Assembly: GCF_000723205.1 (NCBI RefSeq)
Contig: NZ_HG315671.1
Location: 774,851 to 838,850, forward strand
From: Formosa agariphila KMM 3901
GTDB lineage: Bacteria > Bacteroidota > Bacteroidia > Flavobacteriales > Flavobacteriaceae
Length of the DNA: 64,000 nucleotides
Direction of reading: 5' to 3'
Part shown: positions 53,441 through 63,610 of the stretch, one piece after another
Position numbering within the stretch: position 1 is the stretch's first letter
Layout of the letters: every line of letters starts with the position of its first letter
Program-made: the position numbers and the translations under genes
Notes under the pieces: model-generated
What the model was told of the DNA's origin: nothing
The model's database searches: none
What the model saw: only the letters and a program-made list of their open reading frames with translations

Positions 53441-54736
53441 TTGGACCAATTAGATCAAATATTTAGACAAGACGTAGAGAATATTGCAAAGATTTCAATT
53501 ATTCCAAATTTATTAGACGTTGTATGTCAAATAACGGGAATGGGATTTGCGGCTGTTGCTAGGGTAACTGAAGATAAATGGATTGCTTGTTCTGTTAAAG
53601 ACGACATTGGCTTTGGGCTAAAACCAGGTGGTGAACTTGTCATTGAAACTACAATTTGCAATGAAATTCGACAAAGTGGTGACGCAGTAATTATTAATCA
53701 TGTCAGTGAAGATGAGAATTTTAAATGTCATCATACTCCAGCACAATATGGTTTCCAAAGCTATATTTCGGTACCAATCTTAAGAAAAGATAATACCTTT
53801 TTTGGAACATTATGCGCTATAGATCCTCGCCCTAATAAGCTAAATACACCAGAAATAATTGGAATGTTTAATTTATTTGTAGATTTAATATCTTTTCACC
53901 TTGAAGTTGTTGAACAACTAGATTCAAGCAGAAATAGTTTGATAAAACAACTCGGTTTTAATGACGAACTTGAAAAGAAAATTAAGGAACGAACATTAGA
54001 ATTACAATATAAAAACGAAGCCTTAGAAAAGTCAAATAAAGAATTACAGGAATTCAATCATATTTCAAGTCATGATCTTCAGGAACCATTACGAAAAATA
54101 CAAACCTTTGTTTCCCGAATTCAAGAATCCGAAGCAAAGCTATTGTCAGAAACAGGTTTATACTATTTTGATAAAGTCAGACAATCTGCTGAGCGTATGC
54201 AATTATTAATAAATGATCTCTTATCGTATTCGCAATCAACGCGAAAATATAGAAAGTTTGAAATGGTTGATTTAAATGTTATTTTAAAAGAAGTAACTGA
54301 AGACCTTCGAGAAGAAATATTGGAAAAATCTGCAATTATAGTAGCAGATAAAATGTGCTCAACAAAGGCAATTCCATTCCAACTTCGACAGCTTTTTTAT
54401 AATATAATAGGAAATTCTCTCAAATATTCAAGTAGCCAACGTGTCCCAAAAATTGAAGTGAATTCAGAAATCATTGATTCAAATAAAAATAAGAATTTAC
54501 CAAATGGTAAATATTGTCATGTAAAATTTACTGATAACGGAATTGGTTTTAATCAAAAATATAGTGAGAAGATTTTTGAACTATTTCAAAGATTGCACAC
54601 TAAGACTGATTTTAGCGGAACAGGTATAGGATTAGCAATAGTAAAAAAAATTGTTGAAAATCATAATGGAATTATTAATGTTAAAGGTAGCCCAAATACT
54701 GGCACAGAATTTAATATTTACATTCCAATATCATAA
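53441..54736 (+). CDS. GAF-domain sensor histidine kinase
   Basis: The 431-residue cytoplasmic kinase starts at TTG; the frame has a stop 21 bp upstream and no nearby ATG, so this start is likely. Residues 1-160 are a GAF domain (SYISVPILRKDNTFFGTLCAIDP, cited as SYISVPILR and TLCAIDP), 170-205 a coiled coil, 205-270 a HisKA domain with FNHISSHDLQEPLRK (His phosphorylation site), and 300-431 a HATPase with NSLKYSS, DNGIGF and GTGIGLAIVKKI. The GAF ligand is not known and no response regulator gene is adjacent. It sits between two cassette-like units and may itself be a mobile passenger. Confidence 0.85.
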   Translation: MDQLDQIFRQDVENIAKISIIPNLLDVVCQITGMGFAAVARVTEDKWIACSVKDDIGFGLKPGGELVIETTICNEIRQSGDAVIINHVSEDENFKCHHTPAQYGFQSYISVPILRKDNTFFGTLCAIDPRPNKLNTPEIIGMFNLFVDLISFHLEVVEQLDSSRNSLIKQLGFNDELEKKIKERTLELQYKNEALEKSNKELQEFNHISSHDLQEPLRKIQTFVSRIQESEAKLLSETGLYYFDKVRQSAERMQLLINDLLSYSQSTRKYRKFEMVDLNVILKEVTEDLREEILEKSAIIVADKMCSTKAIPFQLRQLFYNIIGNSLKYSSSQRVPKIEVNSEIIDSNKNKNLPNGKYCHVKFTDNGIGFNQKYSEKIFELFQRLHTKTDFSGTGIGLAIVKKIVENHNGIINVKGSPNTGTEFNIYIPIS

Positions 54737-54744
54737 CTAAGCTG

Positions 54745-54874
54745 TCTATAACACACGCTAAAAAAAAATTGCTCATTTTCAGGTAATTGAATGAATGTTT
54801 TTACGAAGGATAATTATCTAGACGAAAATGCGCAGTTCGCTTTCATCAGTAACTTCTTTTAGCGCGAGACCGTT
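54745..54874. other. attC-like imperfect hairpin between the kinase and hydrolase genes
   Basis: Starting at TATAACACACGCTAAAA and ending TTTTAGCGCGAGACCGTTA, the segment can fold with AAC/GTT at the base, CGCTAAAA pairing with TTTTAGCG, and GCTCATTTTC with GAAAATGCGC further in. The ends, the unpaired spacer between stems and the ~130-bp length resemble an integron attC site, but the RYYYAAC/GTTRRRY boxes are not canonical. Confidence 0.45.
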
Positions 54875-55888
54875 ACCCACAATTATGAAAAAAACTTTTT
54901 TGCTTATTACATTATTTTGCTTTGCTATCGTTAGTTCTCAGAATATTTATGATTATGAAAAAGAAATTAGCAATAAAGAACACTATGATTTTAAAGAAAT
55001 TGACTTTGAAAATACAAATGAAAATTTAAAACTTTCTGGAACCTTAATAACACCAAAAACTGTTTTTGAAAAAATAGTAATTATCGTACCTGGAAGTGGA
55101 CGAGACACAAGACACTCTCATTTTGTGTTAGCAGAAGAATTTTTAAAAAACAATATTGCTGTTTACAGATTTGACGAGCGTGGGATTGGAAAATCTGAAG
55201 GAGATTATTCTGAGTTAGCGAGAGATTTGTCAACGGATTTAAGCTACGCATTAAAGGAGTTAAAAAAACAATTTTTCAATAAAAAATTTGGGATAATAGG
55301 ACACAGTCTTGGTGGAATTGCAACTCTTAATGTTATTAATAATGATTTAGATTTTGTCGTTTTAATTGAAACACCAATTATAAAAAATGGAGCTTTTCTA
55401 ATTAACCAATTTGATAGGAATTATGAAAATAGTCTTCCAGAAGTAATGCGCAAGGGAAAAACTAAAACAGAACTTACGTCATTTTTGAAAGGATATGTAG
55501 ACTTAATAAGTAAAAGCACACCTAATTCTAGTAAAAAGGAAATAAAGAAATATATCAGAGAAAAAGGATTTAATAAAAGATTTATAGTATTGTTACATGA
55601 CACTTTTTTAGTAGAAATGGCTAGAACTAATTTCGAAGATACCGTTAAGGATCTATCTATAAAAACGTTATACCTTACAGGAACAAAGGATAAAATTATT
55701 AATCACAAGCAAGAAGTTGATTTAGTAAAATCTTTTAGAAATCCTAATATTGAAATAAGAGAATTTGATAGTCTGAATCATTATTTAACCAATAGAAATG
55801 GTAAAGTTGGCTCATCACTTTACGATATGGATAAAGAACCGCTCAATATGATTATTAATTGGATAATAGAAAAATAACTGTGGGTAAC
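54872..55888. mobile_element. cassette-like unit 2, bounded by a 10-bp inverted repeat
   Basis: GTTACCCACA (54872-54881) directly precedes the hydrolase start codon and TGTGGGTAAC (55879-55888) directly follows its stop. The repeat differs from that of unit 1 but has the same GTT...AAC frame and the same position at the gene ends. Confidence 0.55.
54885..55877 (+). CDS. exported alpha/beta hydrolase
   Basis: The protein has 330 residues from the ATG at 54885, which gives a signal peptide (MKKTFLLITLFCFAIVSSQ). A longer frame begins 19 codons earlier but lies within the attC-like element. The nucleophile elbow is GHSLGG with Ser141; YRFDERGIGKSEGDY (about 97-111) is the usual loop before it, and the catalytic His would be in SLNHYLT near the end. 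It belongs to the serine aminopeptidase/esterase group; the substrate is unknown. It fills the whole of cassette-like unit 2. Confidence 0.82.
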   Translation: MKKTFLLITLFCFAIVSSQNIYDYEKEISNKEHYDFKEIDFENTNENLKLSGTLITPKTVFEKIVIIVPGSGRDTRHSHFVLAEEFLKNNIAVYRFDERGIGKSEGDYSELARDLSTDLSYALKELKKQFFNKKFGIIGHSLGGIATLNVINNDLDFVVLIETPIIKNGAFLINQFDRNYENSLPEVMRKGKTKTELTSFLKGYVDLISKSTPNSSKKEIKKYIREKGFNKRFIVLLHDTFLVEMARTNFEDTVKDLSIKTLYLTGTKDKIINHKQEVDLVKSFRNPNIEIREFDSLNHYLTNRNGKVGSSLYDMDKEPLNMIINWIIEK

Positions 55889-55973
55889 ACCGGTAATCGT
55901 TGCACAAGCCCAAAATAAATAGTTCACCTTTAATTAAAAAACCGTCTGTAAAGGCGGTTTTTGTTTTTATACA
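55886..55973 (+). repeat. shared cassette tail, copy B, with terminator
   Basis: This 88-bp sequence is a close copy of 53114-53200. Its second half forms AAAAACCG ... CGGTTTTT, a good intrinsic terminator, and it follows the hydrolase stop immediately. Confidence 0.82.
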
Positions 55974-56231
55974 CTTAAATTTTAGGTAATTTACAAGGAC
56001 TTACAGGTGTATTCATAGCTTTATAAAAAGTGTTTTTGAAACTAAAACAAAGCGCAAGTGCATTCGTCTACTTTTAAACACATGATAGCAATTACCCTAA
56101 ATTTGGAAGAATTGTACTATTTTTAGAGGTATTAACTTTAATAGGCTTCTTTGCTGGGATAAATCAAGGTTTATTTGGTATAAAGGAGTTGCCATTCATT
56201 GTGGCTCACTCAAAAATGCAACAAAAATCGA
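55974..56231 (+). other. stretch with a start-less membrane-protein frame
   Basis: From 56078 to the TAA at 56237-56239 a frame of about 53 codons (with IVLFLEVLTLIGFFAGINQG) lacks an ATG. It looks like the C-terminal remnant of a small membrane protein and overlaps the start of the next gene. The rest holds no recognisable element. Confidence 0.35.
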
Positions 56232-56483
56232 ATGAATAAAATAAAACTGACTTTAATTTTTATACTATTATTTTCTTTAGAATGTTTTAGCCAACAAACC
56301 GGAAATAACGGAATAACAAGAACTGCTGTTAAAAATGGAATTGGAATTGGAAGCGCAATTGCTATTGTAGTTTCTTGGGACAGAAATAAATCCATTCTTT
56401 ATGCAATATTACACGGAATTTTGGGTTGGCTTTATGTTATCTATTTTGTAATAGTTCGTGAAAGTGAAGAAAAGAATAAATAA
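56232..56483 (+). CDS. small secreted or membrane hypothetical protein
   Basis: The protein has 83 residues from the ATG at 56232, which gives a signal peptide (MNKIKLTLIFILLFSLECFSQ). An alternative upstream start adds an unlikely Cys-rich prefix. The mature part has one hydrophobic segment (about 55-75, ILYAILHGILGWLYVIYFVIV) preceded by GIGIGSAIAIVVSW. No family name can be given. Confidence 0.55.
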   Translation: MNKIKLTLIFILLFSLECFSQQTGNNGITRTAVKNGIGIGSAIAIVVSWDRNKSILYAILHGILGWLYVIYFVIVRESEEKNK

Positions 56484-56892
56484 TCAAAAACTAAACTGAA
56501 TACGAAATTTAACAAGTTGCTGAATTGCTTAATAAATCGGAGTTGAAAAATTTTACGGAATAAAATACTGACTGAATTTACGCAATCGCTAAAAAGTGGA
56601 AAACGGAATTTAGTCAATGCGTTGAATAACGAATCGGAAATACAACCTGAATCGGAAAAAGCACTTAAAGAACAATTTGAAAATGCGGAAATGGAATTCG
56701 TATCGATTTATGGATAGAAATCGGATTAATGCCTACCACTAACAAAGTACTACGGTAAGAAACCAAATAAAAATCACAGCTTTAAGATTGCGTTGTATCA
56801 GTATACCACGCATCGCCATGCTACGATTAATAACGCTGTTGTAATTACAATTACACCTATTATAATTAACTTTACAAAAAAAACAGTAATCC
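56484..56892. other. decayed stretch upstream of miaE
   Basis: No complete gene. A frame from 56547 to the TAG at 56715-56717 (57 codons, Glu- and Lys-rich, no ATG) looks like a coding remnant. The rest is AT-rich without clear motifs. Confidence 0.35.
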
Positions 56893-57480
56893 ATGAGCAT
56901 GCTTCACCTAAAACTAGAAACCGATCCGCGTTGGGTTACCATTGTAGAAAGTAATATTGAAGAAATACTTACAGATCATGCTTGGTGTGAGCAAAAAGCG
57001 GCCACAAATGCCATTACAATTATCACTTATAATAGTGAGCATGAAGACCTAGTTACTGCACTATTAGAATTAGCTAAAGAAGAGCTAGAGCACTTTCAAA
57101 TGGTACACAATATCATTAAAAAACGAGGCTATACTTTAGGGAGCGAGCGTAAAGATCATTATGTAAACCAACTCTATAAGTTTATGAATAAAGGCGGAAA
57201 TAGGCAACAAAGTTTTGTGGACCGCTTATTGTTTTCGGCAATGATAGAAGCCCGAAGCTGCGAACGCTTTAAATTACTATCTCAACGCATTAAGGACGAA
57301 GAATTATCTAAATTCTACCACGATTTAATGATTAGTGAAGCTGGACATTACACTACATTTATCACATTTGCTAGACAATACGGAGAAGGCATTGATGTGG
57401 ATAAACGCTGGCAAGAATTAGTCGCTTTTGAAGGCGAATTAATTAAAAGCTACGGAAAAAGCGAAACCATACACGGCTAG
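56893..57480 (+). CDS. miaE: tRNA-(ms2io6A)-hydroxylase
   Basis: The 195-residue enzyme is a ferritin-like di-iron hydroxylase that modifies 2-methylthio-isopentenyl-adenosine at position 37 of tRNAs. Iron ligands are visible in LAKEELEHFQMV (about 59-70), MIEARSCERF and SEAGHYTTFI, two EExxH/ExxH-type helices. Length and motifs match MiaE. The upstream modification genes miaA and miaB are not in the window. Oxygen dependence suits an aerobic organism. Confidence 0.9.
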   Translation: MSMLHLKLETDPRWVTIVESNIEEILTDHAWCEQKAATNAITIITYNSEHEDLVTALLELAKEELEHFQMVHNIIKKRGYTLGSERKDHYVNQLYKFMNKGGNRQQSFVDRLLFSAMIEARSCERFKLLSQRIKDEELSKFYHDLMISEAGHYTTFITFARQYGEGIDVDKRWQELVAFEGELIKSYGKSETIHG

Positions 57481-57900
57481 GTGCATGGCTATATTAGTAG
57501 TTGTTTTAAGTAAGTTATAAAGGAGAATTGGTCGATAGTGCTTTGTCTGTTCTAGTAAATTGGAAGAAGAGGAAAGAGAACAGAACATAGTAATAATAGT
57601 ATGCAACGATTAGGAGCACAATGGAGCTATTGAGAAATTGCTTCAATGACGATACATTTCAAATGCCTATGATCGATGATTGAATAAACTTACAAAAAGG
57701 CACTATGATTCATTATAATTGTAAAATCGATAAATTCATTGAAAAAGATGGATACATAAATGGGTTTGAGAAACGTATAAACCGAAATAAACGACCCACA
57801 TTTAAGTACTGAGATAAAACAAGTATTAAAAATGCCATTAATTTCTCACTAAAACACGTCTGTGAGTTTCATCATTGCACTGTTACAAAACCAAATTACT
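57481..57900. other. gap between miaE and the OsmC-family gene
   Basis: About 420 bp with no gene, no tRNA and no strong hairpin. The sequence is AT-rich with short broken frames only. Confidence 0.4.
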
Positions 57901-58371
57901 ATGCCTACACCCTTTCAATTTAAAATACAAAACCATTGGGATTTAGAATCTGCTCAAACTGAAAAGCAATCAGGCGGTTCTTTAAAAACGCACCAAGTCT
58001 TTTTAGAACATGGAAAAGAGATTCAAGTTTCGGCAGCTAAGCCTTTTAAAGGTGATGCAACAAAATACAATCCGGAAGAATTATTAATGGCAGCCTTTTC
58101 GTCTTGTCATTTTATGTCGTATATGTATGTCTGTCAACAAGCAGGTATTACGCTTTTAAAATATGAAGATAAGGTTGAAGGCAGTTTAACTTTAAATCCT
58201 GATGGAAGTGGTGCATTTACAAAAATGGTTTTACAGCCTAAAGTTTGGATAGACCATGCATCTCAGAAAATACAAGCAGAAGATTTACATAAACAAGCAT
58301 CAAAATTGTGTTTTATTGCAAACTCATGTGCGTTTCCTATAGAATATAAGGTAGAGGTACTGGTAACATAA
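57901..58371 (+). CDS. OsmC/Ohr-family peroxidase
   Basis: The protein has 156 residues from the ATG at 57901 (MPTPFQFKIQ); the frame is open 13 codons further upstream from a GTG, but that prefix is not family-like. OsmC-type hydroperoxide reductases use two cysteines; here they appear as SSCHFMSYM (about residue 71) and NSCAFPIEYK (about 142-150). The block EELLMAAFSSCHF is typical. It probably detoxifies organic hydroperoxides in the cytoplasm. Confidence 0.88.
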   Translation: MPTPFQFKIQNHWDLESAQTEKQSGGSLKTHQVFLEHGKEIQVSAAKPFKGDATKYNPEELLMAAFSSCHFMSYMYVCQQAGITLLKYEDKVEGSLTLNPDGSGAFTKMVLQPKVWIDHASQKIQAEDLHKQASKLCFIANSCAFPIEYKVEVLVT

Positions 58372-58479
58372 TTAGATGAGCATGCGCACAACAGCCACTG
58401 TCATTCTATATATAATTTGCGCCCCAACAAGCTGGACATAAATTAGAAGCTTTGGAAATTGTGGCGGATTGTCGTGCAG

Positions 58480-58929
58480 TTAATCTACAGTCATTACAAA
58501 TTCCCATGGAAAAGTTGGGTCCGCCTTAATAGATTCCAAATAAAGCAAGCTTTTAGATAACAACACTTTTAAGTTTTGGAATGAATTTGGTTTCACTATA
58601 TATAGATTGGCGCCCTTTTCTTGTAGGGCTTCTATTTTAGTAGTTTCCAAATTGTTCGAATAGATAAAAATGGGAATATCACGTAACTTTTTCTCATCTT
58701 TAATATCGTGTAAACATTCAATACCATTCATTAAAGGCATATTTAAATCCAGATAAATGGCTTGTGGTAATGGCTTGGCAGGATTTAAAAGATTATCCAT
58801 TAAAGTCACACCGTTATCAAATTCGGTAATACTAATACTTGGTCGTATATCCTTAAAAACATCAACAACTAATTCTCGGTCCTCTGCGTCGTCATCGGCC
58901 AAATATATTAACAAGGGTTCTTCAAACAT
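58480..58929 (-). CDS. CheY-like single-domain response regulator
   Basis: The 149-residue protein is a free receiver domain. Acidic pocket residues are in LADDDAEDRE (about 10-19), the phosphorylated Asp lies in YLDLNMP (near 60), and the conserved Lys is in VKPNSF. There is no output domain, so it may pass a phosphoryl group to other proteins or act through protein contact, as in Rcp1-type regulators. The cognate kinase is not evident. Confidence 0.86.
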   Translation of the reverse strand: MFEEPLLIYLADDDAEDRELVVDVFKDIRPSISITEFDNGVTLMDNLLNPAKPLPQAIYLDLNMPLMNGIECLHDIKDEKKLRDIPIFIYSNNLETTKIEALQEKGANLYIVKPNSFQNLKVLLSKSLLYLESIKADPTFPWEFVMTVD

Positions 58930-58964
58930 ATATATTGCGTTAAAAAGCGAAATGGTTTAAAATC

Positions 58965-59364
<400 letters not shown>

Positions 59365-59568
59365 ATGATGGACGCAGGACGTATTGCTGAAGCATAACCT
59401 GCAGAACATTACGATATTTCTGCTTTCGGTACAGCATTACGTTATGCTAAAGCATTAGGTTTTGATGCTATTGCTGAAAAATTGCAAAGGACAGATGAGT
59501 CTTACAATGCCGAAAATAAATTAGATAAATTGGCAGACAGTAGATTGAACGAAAAAGCGATACGCTAA
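59365..59568 (+). pseudogene. remnant of a DUF892 (YciF-like ferritin-fold) gene
   Basis: The frame reads MMDAGRIAEA, a TAA stop (59395-59397), then PAEHYDISAFGTALRYAKAL and on to DKLADSRLNEKAIR and a stop at 59566-59568. The second part matches the C-terminal third of DUF892 proteins (EHYEIxAYGTA type). The stop codon sits where the family has an in-frame residue, and the N-terminal two thirds (about 100 residues) are missing. It is a truncated, inactive copy. Confidence 0.7.
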
Positions 59569-59710
59569 ACTGAGTTTTAATTAAATCACTGCCCATAGAT
59601 TAATGCAGGTATTCTACATGTTATGTATGGGCAGTTTTTGTGAGTGTATTGTAATACTAATCATAATACACTATATAATGTAAAAAGTGAACGCTATACT
59701 TGAAGATTGA

Positions 59711-60679
59711 CTAATGTTTCCATTTTATATGATTCACAATTTGCTTCGCATGAATTCTAGAATTTTCGATATACCATTTATGCGTTTCTAGACCGCCACA
59801 AATTACACCAGCAAGATACAGCCCTTTAATATTGGTTTCCATGGTCTCTTCATTATAATTCGGAACGTATTTTCCATCTTCAGAAAACGAAATGCCTGCA
59901 TCTTCAAGTAATTTAATGTTGGGCTGATATCCAGTAAGCGCTAAAACATAATCGTTTTTAAGGTTGACTGTGCCGCTTGGTGTATTAATAGTAACCGAAT
60001 GGTCTTGTATGGTTTCAATTTCAGAATTAAAGTGTGCTGTTATCGCTCCTTCAGCAATCCGATTCACAATATCAGGCTTTACCCAATACTTAACTCTTTT
60101 GCCTATTTCACTGCCTCTTATCACCATAGTTACGCGTCCGCCTTTACGGTAAATTTCTAAAGCAGCATCTACAGAGGAATTACTCGCGCCTACTACAATA
60201 ACATCTTGCATGCTATAAGGATGTGCTTCTTTATAATAATGATTTACTTTGGGTAAGTCTTCGCCTGGAACGTTCAACTGTGTAGGTACGTCATAAAACC
60301 CAGTTGCTATAATTACTTTTTCCGATTTGTAAGTTGCTTTACTGGTTTCTACAGTAAAGCCGTGTTCTTCCTTGTTTATGTTTTTAACTTCTTCGTATAA
60401 ATTAATATGTAGGTCATTTGTAGTTGCTACACGTCTGTAATATTCTAAAGCCTCATTTCGTTTGGGCTTTGGGTTGTTACTTATAAAAGGAATGTTATCT
60501 ATCTCTAGTTTTTCCGAAGTAGAGAAAAACGTCATGTTTAAAGGGTAGTTGTATATGGAGTTTGTTAACGCACCCTTTTCTATTATAAGGTAACTTAAGT
60601 TGTTTTCTTTACAGGTTTTGGCACAAGCTATACCAATGGGACCTGCTCCTATTATAATAATGTCTATATCTGTATTCAA
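59711..60679 (-). CDS. YpdA-family NAD(P)H-dependent (bacillithiol-type) disulfide reductase
   Basis: The 322-residue flavoprotein has the FAD motif GAGPIG (10-15) and the NADPH motif VVGASNSSVDAALEIY (about 160-175). NYPLNMTFFSTSEKLEIDNI near residue 44 is typical of YpdA/Bdr reductases, which lack the CxxC pair of thioredoxin reductase. Bacteroidota members are linked to bacillithiol or related low-molecular-weight thiols; the exact thiol here is inferred. It is cytoplasmic and probably a single gene. Confidence 0.87.
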   Translation of the reverse strand: MNTDIDIIIIGAGPIGIACAKTCKENNLSYLIIEKGALTNSIYNYPLNMTFFSTSEKLEIDNIPFISNNPKPKRNEALEYYRRVATTNDLHINLYEEVKNINKEEHGFTVETSKATYKSEKVIIATGFYDVPTQLNVPGEDLPKVNHYYKEAHPYSMQDVIVVGASNSSVDAALEIYRKGGRVTMVIRGSEIGKRVKYWVKPDIVNRIAEGAITAHFNSEIETIQDHSVTINTPSGTVNLKNDYVLALTGYQPNIKLLEDAGISFSEDGKYVPNYNEETMETNIKGLYLAGVICGGLETHKWYIENSRIHAKQIVNHIKWKH

Positions 60680-61020
60680 AATAATATCTGTTTAATGATG
60701 ATTTTGCAACGTATTAAATTATATGTAAAATCCGATGTCCTAAAAATACTATAACTAACGTATTTAACCATGGAGATTTGTTTCTAATCTAATAAGACGT
60801 TTACATATTATAATAGAGTAGGGGGTAGAGGTAATAACTTACATATATTATAGTATTTTATGCATGGTATTCTTATTTAAAGAATACAGATAAGCCGTTC
60901 TCATAGGTGTATTTTGTATTTTAAAGCAAGTAGATGGTTGATATTTTAAAATAAATCCAATTGTAACCTATTAATAACAATGTATTTACAAATTATTTCA
61001 AAAAAAGGTTATAATAAATT
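60680..61020. other. AT-rich non-coding upstream part of the rRNA leader region
   Basis: About 340 bp with no gene, no strong hairpin and no recognised promoter. It precedes the tandem rRNA promoters. Confidence 0.45.
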
Positions 61021-61023
61021 AGT

Positions 61024-61051
61024 TTGGTAATAAAGAAAGGTGGTATATTTG
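61024..61051 (+). promoter_or_regulatory. rRNA promoter P1
   Basis: TTG (61024-61026), 17-bp spacer, TATATTTG (61044-61051), then GCACCCGC. Perfect Bacteroidota promoter with a conserved GCACCCGC start region shared with P2 and P3. Confidence 0.85.
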
Positions 61052-61156
61052 CACCCGCTTAGCGACACAACTACGGTAGTTTAGTTAGGCAAAATGTTCA
61101 TTAGCAGAGTTTTATTTATTAGATTTAGATTAGTTTCAAAAAAAGATAAAAAAAGC

Positions 61157-61186
61157 TTGTTAGTAACAAAAAAGGGTGTAAGTTTG
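61157..61186 (+). promoter_or_regulatory. rRNA promoter P2
   Basis: TTG (61157-61159), 19-bp spacer, TAAGTTTG (61179-61186), then GCACCCGC. Confidence 0.82.
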
Positions 61187-61296
61187 CACCCGCTAAAAAC
61201 GGCAACGTTTTTAGAAAAGAAAGTTCTTTACAAATTGTTTTATTGGAGTTGAAAACGTTTTAAAAATGGGTTCAAAAAAAAACCTTCAAAAAAACA

Positions 61297-61327
61297 TTGT
61301 GAGATTAAAAAAAGGGTTTTATATTTG
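61297..61327 (+). promoter_or_regulatory. rRNA promoter P3
   Basis: TTG (61297-61299), 20-bp spacer, TATATTTG (61320-61327), then GCACCCGC. It is about 185 bp before the 16S gene. Confidence 0.83.
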
Positions 61328-61510
61328 CACCCGCTTAACGAGGAAACGAGTTAAGAAACACAGAGAAATAAGTTCATTAACATATTGAATTGACAGCGTA
61401 GATAATAACTGGAAACGGTTATTATCAACAAAAAAGAATAAACCATTTTGAGTACCAACATTTAATTCCATTAGTTGTTAAAAGTAATAGTCGAAAGACT
61501 TAAAAATTTA

Positions 61511-63031
<1,521 letters not shown>

Positions 63032-63122
63032 TAGAGAAAGACGACTATTGGAAAATAGTAAACAAGGAAAAGAGATTGTTTATTCTTAGCTGTTAATTTA
63101 AAATACAAACTATTATAGTTAG

Positions 63123-63196
63123 AGTCTCATAGCTCAGCTGGTTAGAGCGCTACACTGATAATGTAGAGGTCGGCAGTTCGAGTCTGCCTGAGACTA
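63123..63196 (+). tRNA. tRNA-Ile (GAU anticodon)
   Basis: Acceptor stem AGTCTCA with TGAGACT, D-loop AGCTCAGCTGGTTAGAGC, anticodon loop CTGATAA (GAT), T-loop GGTTCGA-like CAGTTCGAGTC and discriminator A. CCA is not encoded. It is the first spacer tRNA, as in most Bacteroidota rRNA operons. Confidence 0.95.
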
Positions 63197-63219
63197 CTAA
63201 GTATAAAAGTAAAGGAAAT

Positions 63220-63285
63220 TCTAGAAGCTAGAGTAGTGGTTATAAGTACTAACTACTAACTACTAATTACTATCTACTAGTAATT
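63220..63285. repeat. TTAGT-like repeat tract in the spacer between the tRNA genes
   Basis: The sequence contains several 7-bp copies of CTAACTA/ACTAACT and ACTAATTACT. It is similar, in the opposite orientation, to the tract at 19184-19345. Confidence 0.6.
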
Positions 63286-63359
63286 GGGGGATTAGCTCAG
63301 CTGGCTAGAGCGCCTGCCTTGCACGCAGGAGGTCATCGGTTCGACTCCGATATTCTCCA
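63286..63359 (+). tRNA. tRNA-Ala (UGC anticodon)
   Basis: Acceptor GGGGGAT pairs with ATTCTCC (two G-U pairs), D-arm TAGCTCAGCTGGCTAGAGC, anticodon loop CTTGCAC (TGC), T-arm GGTTCGACTCC and discriminator A. CCA is not encoded. Confidence 0.95.
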
Positions 63360-63610
63360 CGAATTAATGTAAAAATTAATTAATTAAAAGATGTAACAAT
63401 TCGTTGGTACATTAATACATTATAAAATTGATACATTGATAAACGTTCATTGACATATTGAAAAAGATACATAAAAATACATTAAGATATTTGATTATGT
63501 AGTATTGCACATACTATATAAGATATATTTTAAACAATAATAATTCGTTGTTAGTTAAAGTTTACGAGCTTTTAACTAATAACAAACTCATTAAAAAAGC
63601 AAAAAGTACA

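Noticed and set aside
54828..54884. Longer N-terminus of the hydrolase
   Set aside because: It would lie inside the attC-like element and place an Arg/Ser-rich prefix before a clean signal peptide.
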